DNA of 64,000 nucleotides, taken from contig NZ_FXBS01000003.1 of the NCBI RefSeq assembly GCF_900178005.1, positions 324,166 through 388,165 on the forward strand, read 5' to 3'. Positions 1 through 6,501 of this stretch are shown in pieces. Numbering within the stretch: position 1 is the first letter of the stretch; every line of letters starts with the position of its first letter. Made by a program: the position numbers and the translations under genes. The stretch comes from Tuberibacillus sp. Marseille-P3662. Its GTDB lineage: Bacteria; Bacillota; Bacilli; Bacillales; Sporolactobacillaceae. The notes beneath the pieces were generated by a model, which saw nothing but the letters and a program-made list of their open reading frames with translations, made no database searches and was not told the origin of the DNA.

Positions 1-2
1 AA

Positions 3-2108
3 ATAGCTAAACGAATAAAAGGTATTAGTATAGAAATCGATGGTTCAACCAAAGGTTTGGATAAAGCACTTAAGAGCGTCAATAAACGTTCTCGTGATCT
101 TCAAGATGAACTTAAAGACGTTGAAAAGCTGCTCAAATTTAACCCAGGTAATACCGAACTATTGGAGCAACAGCAAAAGCTTTTAGGTGAACAAGTCGAA
201 AATACATCGGACAAGCTTAAAAAATTGAAAGATGCTCAAAAAGACGTTCAACGGCAATTTGAAAATGGTGATATCGGCGTTGATCAATATAGAGCTTTTC
301 AGCGTGAAGTAGCTGAAACAGAAAGCAAGCTGGAACACTTTGAAGATCAGTTGCAATCATCCCAAAGAAAAACCGATAAATTCAGTAAAAAGCTGGATGA
401 CGCCGGTGAGAAAATGAAGGGTTTCGGCAACAAAGCAAAAAGCGCCGGTAGCACCATGAGTGCTTCTTTCACTGCACCTATTATTGGTGGTATGTACGCC
501 GTTACTGAAGGAACTGAAGACTTCCGTACAAGCTTATCCAAGTTAGAACAAAACGCGGAAAATGCCGGAATGAGTGCAGATGAAATTAGAGATTCGTTGA
601 TGGATTTATCTGCTGCATCAGACGGCACCGACGAAAGTGTTGAAGGACTTTCTAACCTGCTTGCGACCGGGTTTGATAAACAAGGCATGGCGCAAGCAGT
701 CGATGCGTTGAGTGGTGCGGTATTAAAATTTCCGGAAACCTTAAAGTTTGAAAACTTAGCTGAGAGTCTGCAGGAGACGTTAGCAACAGGTGAAGCTACA
801 GGTCAATTCGAGGAAATGCTAGGGCGTGTAGGGATCAATGCAGAAAAGTTTTCAAAGGGGCTAAAAGAAGCCAAAAAACAAGGTGACGAGCAAAACTACG
901 TATTGAAAACATTAGCAAATAAAAATCTTTCTGAAGCCAATAAGAAATACAAAGAAAACAACGAGGAATTAGTTGAGTCTAAAAAAAGTGCAACAAAATT
1001 TATGTTGGCAATGGGTGACTTGGGTGATACTTTAACCCCTATTGTCACAAAAATAAATGAACAAATATCAAAATTGGTTGAATGGTTTAATGATTTAAGT
1101 CCGACTGCACAAAAGGTAGTCGGTGTCATCGCTGGAATAGTTGCTGTAGCTGGACCTTTGCTTGTTATTATCGGTTCCCTTGTCACGGTTTTCGGAGCTA
1201 TAGCATCGGCGGTTGCTGCCATAGGTCTAGGTCCTTTAATCGGGATTATAGCTGGGGTTGTTGCAGGTATAGTCGGACTGGTGGCAGCTGGCATTAAATT
1301 GATAAATAACTGGGACACGGTTGTAGCCATGGGGAAACTCTTATGGAATTTGTTAGTACAAACGATTCAGACCATTTTGCTACAACTGGCAGCATTCTTG
1401 GTGAAAACATGGAACGGAATATTATCGACAATTAAAGTCGTTTGGAATCTTATTAAACTTTTTATAACGTCAGCATGGAATGGCATAAAAGATATGGCTT
1501 CGAGTATTTTCCCAGGCATCGCTATGATTCTTAGCAGTGTCTGGGATTCTATATGGGGGACAATAAAAAGCGTTTGGAATCACATAAAGTCATTCATTTC
1601 GGGGCTTTGGGACGGCATATCATCGACAGCATCAAGCGTATTTCATGGCATCAAAGACACCATCGAGGGTGTTTGGAACAGTATTTCAAGCACTACATCA
1701 AGCATTTGGGATGGCATTGTCGGTACGATTAAAGGCGCAATAAATGGTGTGATTGGTGCTATCAATGGCATGTTGAATGCGATTAGTAGTATCAGCATCG
1801 ACCTTCCTTCTGTTCCTGAATGGGTTCCTGGTTTAGGGGGGTCCGGTGGTGGTTCGATTGATTTCCCTAACCTACCTAACATTCCTAAGCTTAAGCGAGG
1901 GACGAACTACGTTGAAGATGAAGGAATGGCTTATTTACACGAAGGTGAAGCAGTTGTTCCTAAAAAATATAACCCTGCTGCTGACGGTAGTAAAGGCGGC
2001 GTATATGAGTTTCATTTTGAAATACCACTCGATGGCGAAGTCATATCTAGGAAAACAGTAAGATATGACGCTGAACAACTAGAACAGATGCTCAAAGAAC
2101 GAGGGTGA
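3..2108 (+). CDS. Phage tail tape measure protein (5' end outside window)
   Basis: Sets siphovirus tail length and is ejected through the tube at infection. The frame is open from base 3 and begins AKRIKGISIEIDGS, the usual N-terminus of Bacillus-phage tape measures, so the true start is a few bases left of the window; the TTG at 57 is not needed. Residues from the N-terminus to about 145 are charged coiled coil, a hydrophobic glycine-rich membrane-like block follows near residues 375-435, then a tryptophan-rich repetitive part with WNxIxS and WDGI motifs, and the C-terminus carries the LHEGEAVVPKKYNP motif common in this family. About 700 residues is short to average. The distal tail gene follows after 4 bases, as in most siphophages. 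Confidence 0.92.
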   Translation: MAKRIKGISIEIDGSTKGLDKALKSVNKRSRDLQDELKDVEKLLKFNPGNTELLEQQQKLLGEQVENTSDKLKKLKDAQKDVQRQFENGDIGVDQYRAFQREVAETESKLEHFEDQLQSSQRKTDKFSKKLDDAGEKMKGFGNKAKSAGSTMSASFTAPIIGGMYAVTEGTEDFRTSLSKLEQNAENAGMSADEIRDSLMDLSAASDGTDESVEGLSNLLATGFDKQGMAQAVDALSGAVLKFPETLKFENLAESLQETLATGEATGQFEEMLGRVGINAEKFSKGLKEAKKQGDEQNYVLKTLANKNLSEANKKYKENNEELVESKKSATKFMLAMGDLGDTLTPIVTKINEQISKLVEWFNDLSPTAQKVVGVIAGIVAVAGPLLVIIGSLVTVFGAIASAVAAIGLGPLIGIIAGVVAGIVGLVAAGIKLINNWDTVVAMGKLLWNLLVQTIQTILLQLAAFLVKTWNGILSTIKVVWNLIKLFITSAWNGIKDMASSIFPGIAMILSSVWDSIWGTIKSVWNHIKSFISGLWDGISSTASSVFHGIKDTIEGVWNSISSTTSSIWDGIVGTIKGAINGVIGAINGMLNAISSISIDLPSVPEWVPGLGGSGGGSIDFPNLPNIPKLKRGTNYVEDEGMAYLHEGEAVVPKKYNPAADGSKGGVYEFHFEIPLDGEVISRKTVRYDAEQLEQMLKERG

Positions 2109-2112
2109 TTGA

Positions 2113-3000
2113 ATGAAAAACATCATTGGTGATAAAACATTTGATGAATTGGGACTCATACTTTCCCAAGACTATGAACACCCTGGTCCTGAAACGCGTG
2201 ATGATACACTTGAAATACCAGGGATGCCAGGTGCATGGGATTTTGGTGCTGACTTGGGACCCCTTCCTTTCAATTTGCCTTGCAAATTATTAGATAAATC
2301 ACCAAGCGGATTGAGAAAGGCTGTTCGCGCTGTCACAGCCCATTTATTTGATTCTGGCGGTAAACCCAAGACGCTCAAATTAACTTTGAGATATGAACCT
2401 GATAAGTTTTATTTCGTCCGTTATTCAGGGAACATGTCAACCGTATATACGACAATGAAATCGGGAGAATTCACGTTGCCATTAAAGGCTTATGATCCAT
2501 ATGCTTATGCAGAGATCACAGCATTTGACCCAGCGGGCACTTATGAATATGACACAGGTCTACAGTACGATTCAGGACTCATGTACGACAATCCGACATC
2601 TTTTGATTGGCTATACACAAAGCAGTATGTCGGTTTTCACAACTATGCTTACATGCGAACGCCTTTGCGATTGGTTATCAAAGGTAAGGTCATTAATCCT
2701 CGTATTACGAACCGAACAAACGGGGAGACGATGACAATAAACATCGCGACTGAATCAGATGACTTGCTCGTTGTCGATGCGAAAAGATATTACGTGGTGA
2801 AAAGCACACCGGAGTACGAACAGTATTTCATGTCAACAACATTTCCAGCTGAATTCATGAAGGAAACAGGCGCTGAAAACTATATGTTTAGCAAACTCGG
2901 TGACTTTGTTCATTTAGAACCGGGGAAAAACTCATTGATGTTTGAAGGTGGCATACCCGAGGCATCTGTTCAAATGATTTGGTATCACATGTTTATGTAG
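2113..3000 (+). CDS. Distal tail protein (Dit, Sipho_tail family)
   Basis: Forms the hexameric ring joining the tail tube to the baseplate or tip. The 295-residue protein has the Dit-type N-terminal half (GDKTFDELGLILSQDY, then a PGMPGAWDFG stretch) and an internal YDPYAY motif where these proteins switch from the N-terminal belt domain to the galectin-like C-terminal domain. ATG at 2113 is preceded by GAGGGTGATTGA, and the gene starts 4 bases after the tape measure stop, so they are translationally linked. In most Bacillus phages the tail-associated lysin gene comes next; here seven small or medium genes lie between. Confidence 0.88.
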   Translation: MKNIIGDKTFDELGLILSQDYEHPGPETRDDTLEIPGMPGAWDFGADLGPLPFNLPCKLLDKSPSGLRKAVRAVTAHLFDSGGKPKTLKLTLRYEPDKFYFVRYSGNMSTVYTTMKSGEFTLPLKAYDPYAYAEITAFDPAGTYEYDTGLQYDSGLMYDNPTSFDWLYTKQYVGFHNYAYMRTPLRLVIKGKVINPRITNRTNGETMTINIATESDDLLVVDAKRYYVVKSTPEYEQYFMSTTFPAEFMKETGAENYMFSKLGDFVHLEPGKNSLMFEGGIPEASVQMIWYHMFM

Positions 3001-3011
3001 GAGGTGAGGTT

Positions 3012-3167
3012 GTGAATAAGGTTAGAATACTTAATGGCCATGATAATGTCATTGGAAAACCTAAAGCGGGTAACACCGTCACATTGTCTGCAATCCGTGT
3101 ACACACAACAACCACATTCCTCTCTACAACCATGCCGACCGAAGAAACAAAGGTGGTGCAGGCGTGA
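3012..3167 (+). CDS. Small phage protein, 51 aa, unknown function
   Basis: A GTG start at 3012 sits behind AGGAGGTGAGGT, a near-perfect ribosome binding site at the end of the distal tail gene, so I chose it over the upstream in-frame ATG at 2979 that lies inside that gene. The product (MNKVRILNGHDNVIGKPKAG and a Thr-rich tail ending VVQA) has no membrane segment and no motif I recognise. Its stop overlaps the GTG start of the next gene (GTGA at 3164-3167), which suggests coupled translation. By position it is probably a small baseplate or assembly protein, which is inference only. Confidence 0.6.
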   Translation: MNKVRILNGHDNVIGKPKAGNTVTLSAIRVHTTTTFLSTTMPTEETKVVQA

Positions 3168-3484
3168 CATTTAAAATCAAACAAAATGACACAAAGATCG
3201 CTTTAAAAGCGGTACTAGAAAATGAATCGGGCGCTATTGATCTGACAGGTGCTACGGTTCGTTTTTTAATGTCTAATTACTCACGAAGTGAAAACATTAT
3301 TGATGGATTGGGTGACATTAAAGACGCTGTTAATGGTGAGGTTTGGTATGTATTTAGCTATGATGAAACAGACCAAGCCGGAATATTTAAAGCTGAATTT
3401 GAAGCGACGTTCTCGGATGGGCGTATTGAAACGTTTCCGACAGAGGATTATTTAACAATAGAAATCATACAAGATTTGGGGTGA
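3164..3484 (+). CDS. BppU-like baseplate upper protein domain
   Basis: At 106 residues it matches the N-terminal domain of phage baseplate upper protein BppU: a short FKIKQNDTK lead, then DLTGATVRFLMSNY and a VWYVFSYDETDQAGIFKAEF segment ending in a LTIEII strand. In lactococcal and Bacillus phages this beta-sandwich docks receptor-binding proteins to Dit. Here it stands alone without the long BppU C-terminal extension, so the adjoining genes may supply the receptor-binding parts. GTG start overlaps the preceding stop; the next gene begins 4 bases on. Confidence 0.8.
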   Translation: MTFKIKQNDTKIALKAVLENESGAIDLTGATVRFLMSNYSRSENIIDGLGDIKDAVNGEVWYVFSYDETDQAGIFKAEFEATFSDGRIETFPTEDYLTIEIIQDLG

Positions 3485-3488
3485 TGGA

Positions 3489-4004
3489 ATGCCGGATTTT
3501 AATACAGGACTTTTAGAATGGCTTGGTGGTAGATCGGGACCACAGTACAAAGTCAAAGGTCAAACAAAAATGAAGCCACACGAAGGCGACCATGCGCCAT
3601 ATCAGCAAATCGTCGACGACAAAGGCAATCCTATCAGTTCAACCGACCGTTTCCCGGTCGATTTACCGTCCAATCAAAAGGTTGTTCCTGCGGACGGCGG
3701 CGGGCAGAACTTGTTTAATGCCGACAACCCCGGTCGCGTGCAGGTTGATAACACAGTGTCTACTCGACTAACGGGGAGTATTGTTGAGGAAGCATGGGAT
3801 GGTTCAACTAATGAAACTAAAACTTTTAATAAAGGTATGACAGGGTTTTCCTTGATCAATGATGGAAGTTCTAATGTGGTTGTAACTATAAACAACATTA
3901 AAATTACTACTAAACCGGGTGAAGTGTTTGAAGGACATTTCCATAAGTTTATGGAAGTCAATATAATAGCTTCAGATAAATACAGAGCGTTGGTGATGTC
4001 TTAA
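3489..4004 (+). CDS. Phage structural protein, 171 aa, function unknown
   Basis: Start ATG 3489 follows GGGGTGATGGA. The first half is rich in Gly, Pro and polar residues (LLEWLGGRSGPQYKVKGQ, then DRFPVDLPSNQKVVPADGGG), the second is predicted beta-rich with a GHFHKFMEVNII segment near the end. I do not recognise the family. The stop overlaps the start of the LamG-like gene (TAATG), so the two are probably made together; position suggests a baseplate accessory or an adaptor for the next protein. Confidence 0.7.
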   Translation: MPDFNTGLLEWLGGRSGPQYKVKGQTKMKPHEGDHAPYQQIVDDKGNPISSTDRFPVDLPSNQKVVPADGGGQNLFNADNPGRVQVDNTVSTRLTGSIVEEAWDGSTNETKTFNKGMTGFSLINDGSSNVVVTINNIKITTKPGEVFEGHFHKFMEVNIIASDKYRALVMS

Positions 4005-4687
4005 TGGCATGGCATAAAAATGCAGCAGTCTTAGATGGTATTCTAAAAAATTACGGTAAATCTTTATACTTTGATGGTATAGACGATTATATAGATTTAG
4101 GGTCACCTAAAGAACTTTCTACAAAATATATAACCTTAGATGTTGAATTTGAGTTAGATGAATTAGTCATTGGAAGTCAAGATCCACATATTTTTAATCG
4201 GAAACATTCCCAACCGGCAACAGTAGGAATGTATTTTTCTACACAATCTAATGGCGACTTAACATTTCGCGTGAGACTGAGTGGGTCCATTGACAACCCA
4301 GATGATCTAGGTGTGACGCTAAACGAAAAAACAAAATACCGTGCAATTGCAACATATGACGGTGAAACGCAAAAATTATATATAGACGGTGAGTTAGTTG
4401 ATTCTAATCAAGCGTCAGGGGAGATAGATACATCTAGTTTAGAACAAGTAACGATAGGGTGTCGCGCTGGATTTGTCGACCACTTTTGGAGTGGCGAGAT
4501 TAATAATCTAAGGGTATATGACAGAGGTCTTTCTGATGAAGAAGTTCAAAATAATTTTAATGGTGACATTGTAAGCGACGGTATTGTTGGTTATTGGAAA
4601 CTAAATGAAGGTTATGGCCAGATTTCCTATGACCGTTCCCCGAATGCAAATAACGGAATAATAAAAGGTGCAGCATGGAGTGATTAA
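4004..4687 (+). CDS. LamG/concanavalin-like lectin-fold tail protein
   Basis: A 227-residue protein matching the LamG (laminin G-like 3) jelly-roll fold: SLYFDGIDDYIDLGSP at the front, a central TYDGETQKLYIDGELVDSN hairpin, then TIGCRAG, FWSGEINNLRVYDRGLSDEEV and a closing GYWKLNEGYGQISYDRSPNANNG. This order is diagnostic of the family. In phage tails such domains usually bind carbohydrate, so a role in host-surface attachment is likely. Starts on the overlapping TAATG at 4004. It is the last gene of the first tail block; the moron-like cassette follows. Confidence 0.85.
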   Translation: MAWHKNAAVLDGILKNYGKSLYFDGIDDYIDLGSPKELSTKYITLDVEFELDELVIGSQDPHIFNRKHSQPATVGMYFSTQSNGDLTFRVRLSGSIDNPDDLGVTLNEKTKYRAIATYDGETQKLYIDGELVDSNQASGEIDTSSLEQVTIGCRAGFVDHFWSGEINNLRVYDRGLSDEEVQNNFNGDIVSDGIVGYWKLNEGYGQISYDRSPNANNGIIKGAAWSD

Positions 4688-4693
4688 TGTTGT

Positions 4694-4737
4694 ATAATAG
4701 TCACTACTCAACTAACGGGTGGCGATTGTTGAGTAAC
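4694..4737 (+). other. Inverted repeat downstream of the LamG gene
   Basis: TACTCAAC at 4706-4713 pairs with GTTGAGTA at 4729-4736 across a 15-base loop. There is no run of T after it, so it is not a clear intrinsic terminator. It may mark the left boundary of the inserted cassette. Confidence 0.4.
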
Positions 4738-4779
4738 AAAACAAATTATAAAAATTTCAGATTTGGTCTAAAATCATCA

Positions 4780-4809
4780 TCCCTTCTGCTATATTAGATG
4801 TAGAAGGGA
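4780..4809 (+). promoter_or_regulatory. Shine-Dalgarno-masking hairpin with extended -10 in its loop
   Basis: TCCCTTCT (4780-4787) is the exact complement of AGAAGGGA (4802-4809), which is the ribosome binding site of the 82-residue gene starting at 4818. The loop contains TGCTATATT (4787-4795), an extended -10 element; a transcript starting from it at about 4802 would lack the left arm and be translatable, whereas read-through from the tail operon would fold and hide the site. Confidence 0.65.
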
Positions 4810-4817
4810 GTGAAAAA

Positions 4818-5066
4818 ATGGATATTAAATCAATTAATAAAGAACTACGATTGTTACTTTACGAACTTTTAAACAGCCAGCGAATTACTTGTCTAAAGCA
4901 GTTCGAAGAAGAGCTTAAAAATGAAGGCTATAAAGAAACGGAAATAAGAGCAACATTCAATTCACTAAAATCTAATAACATTATTTTGACGCACCCAACC
5001 TTTGAATATGCCGGTAAATTTCGAGATTTTACCGTCAACAATCTGTACAAATTAATAGAAAAATAA
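4818..5066 (+). CDS. Moron-type small protein, 82 aa, winged-helix-like
   Basis: ATG 4818 is 8 bases past GAAGGGAG. The protein is almost all helix with a short end strand: KSINKELRLLLYELLNSQRITCLKQFEEELKNEGYKETE, then RATFNSLKSNNIILTHPTFEYAGKFRDFTV. The pattern helix, helix, helix, beta-wing resembles a small winged helix, but I see no defined family. It lies in the middle of the late tail operon yet has its own extended -10 element and a hairpin over its ribosome binding site, so it is probably expressed independently of the structural genes, for example from the prophage state. Confidence 0.7.
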   Translation: MDIKSINKELRLLLYELLNSQRITCLKQFEEELKNEGYKETEIRATFNSLKSNNIILTHPTFEYAGKFRDFTVNNLYKLIEK

Positions 5067-5127
5067 GAAGTCTGCACGAACAGTACAATGGCTTCCTCTA
5101 CTAGCGTAACGATTTTAAAGGTTTTAG

Positions 5128-5161
5128 CCTCCTTTTGTCGAATTGATTCGATGGAAGGAGG
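5128..5161 (+). promoter_or_regulatory. Sixteen-pair hairpin masking the ribosome binding site of the 74-aa gene
   Basis: Bases 5128-5143 and 5146-5161 are complementary along their whole length (13 Watson-Crick and 3 G-U pairs). The right arm ends in AAGGAGG, the ribosome binding site for ATG 5170. Unlike the hairpins at 4780 and 8342 there is no promoter-like sequence in the 2-base loop, so any transcript made from upstream would carry the block. Confidence 0.7.
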
Positions 5162-5169
5162 TGTTAAAA

Positions 5170-5394
5170 ATGACTGTTGGAGAAATTATTTCCTTGTTGG
5201 ATACAGGGGAATTCAAAATTGAATTAGATTTCGATAATAAAGTAAAAGACGATATTGTTTTGTATGGCGCTGTAACTAAAAAAGGTGACAATTCTGGATT
5301 GGGAAGGCAAGAATTTGTTTTTAGGTCAGATAAAGAAAAAGAAGAGTTATTGGATGGAATTAAACAAAGTTTCATGAAACTGGCAACAGTTTAA
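5170..5394 (+). CDS. Moron-type small protein, 74 aa, unknown function
   Basis: I place the start at ATG 5170, seven bases after AAGGAGGTG, not the in-frame ATG 5143 that lies inside the hairpin. The protein begins MTVGEIISLLDTGEFKIELD, then a strand-rich core (VKDDIVLYGAVTKKGDNSGLGRQEFVFRSDKEKEELLDGIKQSF) and a short helix. I do not recognise it. An intrinsic terminator follows at 5410-5437, so it is the last gene of a cassette that starts after the LamG gene. Function unknown; the charged beta/alpha make-up would suit a small phage-encoded inhibitor or regulator, which is speculation. Confidence 0.7.
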   Translation: MTVGEIISLLDTGEFKIELDFDNKVKDDIVLYGAVTKKGDNSGLGRQEFVFRSDKEKEELLDGIKQSFMKLATV

Positions 5395-5409
5395 ATGAAT
5401 AGCAAAACA

Positions 5410-5437
5410 AGAGTCAGCGCATAGCTGGCTCTTTTTT
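5410..5437 (+). terminator. Intrinsic terminator inside the tail operon
   Basis: AGAGTCAGC (5410-5418) pairs with GCTGGCTCT (5424-5432) over a 5-base loop, followed directly by T(5-6). It ends the small-gene cassette; late transcription must read through it to reach the two tail genes beyond, or those have another promoter. Confidence 0.85.
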
Positions 5438-5462
5438 ATGTCCTAAAGAAGGGGGCGAGAGA

Positions 5463-6491
5463 ATGGCAACACAACCACAGGCTATAGGCGGCGACATCAT
5501 ATCGCAACTGCTGAATGACTGGATGTCGTATTTTGAATCAGAGAAAATCGGTTTAGAGAGACTTCCATATAAAGACGCAAAAGAAAATGGCGTGGTCGGT
5601 GATGGAAGCACAGATAACCTAGCGGCTGTAGAATCTGCGATTAGTCAAGCTATATCAGAAGGGCGAAAAAGCGTTTATTTACCACCCGGTACTTACTATA
5701 TGTCCGGCATTCCGACAGACAAAGACAAGGTTTTCTTCATAGGCGACGATGCCAAATTCACGGGTTCATTCACAGCGAGAATTGCCCAAGTAGGAGACAC
5801 AATAGACCATGGAGACGGGCAGACTCATATTGTCGCTGGTGCGATTCGTTATTATGCATCACTTGGACGTTGGGATTTGATTACTAACAATGACGGTGGG
5901 CATCATCCTCCGATCAATATAGCTAGTATTGATTCTAGCAACTCATCAAACTATATCAATATTAATTTTGACACGAGCGCTTGGGGGCTAGGTGATGATT
6001 CGGATGTTAACGTGTCATCGTTTGTAATCGCACCCGATGAAGATTTATCTCGATACGGGATCAGCTGTGGTGCATCTGTGAATTATCAAGGCGCAAGCGT
6101 TCGCCTTTGGGGCGGAGCTTATAGTGATTACATTTATTATGATGGATCGAATTGGGTTTCAAACAAAGGGCGATACTCCCTATCATGGCAAGGTGATCGT
6201 TTACTTTGTACTCGTACAGCGGACAATGGTAGGGCGATTGACAGCGGCACGTATCCACAATTAACCGCACGAGAAACAATGTTAATGCCTGTGCTTGGAA
6301 GTGTGAGCGCTGGCGGGGATACTGTCGAAGTCTTGTTCTATACAACTGCGGGCGATGTTGCGACAACGCCGAACGGAAATTTTAAATTCTTTATTACTGA
6401 TCCGAGTATGAAAGGCGGTATCGAACCTAACGATATCCCGGATGGACTGGGTAATCTTTGGTTTATCGGCGTTATGAAATCGAAGCAATAG
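5463..6491 (+). CDS. Pectate-lyase-like tail spike/appendage protein
   Basis: 342 residues, ATG 5463 behind GAAGGGGGCGAGAGA. After a helical lead (QAIGGDIISQLLNDWMSYFE) it has DAKENGVVGDGSTDNLAAVESAI followed by GRKSVYLPPGTYYMSG, the hallmark opening of phage pectate-lyase-superfamily (Pectate_lyase_3) appendage proteins, although the rest is much shorter than a full right-handed beta-helix spike and ends in a beta-rich region. It probably belongs to the baseplate fibre. An enzymatic activity cannot be inferred. It lies between the moron cassette and the tail-associated gene, 10 bases before the latter. Confidence 0.75.
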   Translation: MATQPQAIGGDIISQLLNDWMSYFESEKIGLERLPYKDAKENGVVGDGSTDNLAAVESAISQAISEGRKSVYLPPGTYYMSGIPTDKDKVFFIGDDAKFTGSFTARIAQVGDTIDHGDGQTHIVAGAIRYYASLGRWDLITNNDGGHHPPINIASIDSSNSSNYININFDTSAWGLGDDSDVNVSSFVIAPDEDLSRYGISCGASVNYQGASVRLWGGAYSDYIYYDGSNWVSNKGRYSLSWQGDRLLCTRTADNGRAIDSGTYPQLTARETMLMPVLGSVSAGGDTVEVLFYTTAGDVATTPNGNFKFFITDPSMKGGIEPNDIPDGLGNLWFIGVMKSKQ

Positions 6492-6501
6492 GGGTGATTG
6501 A

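Noticed and set aside
2979-3011. Upstream ATG for the 51-aa phage gene
   Set aside because: It lies inside the distal tail gene without a binding site; GTG 3012 has AGGAGGTGAGG directly before it.
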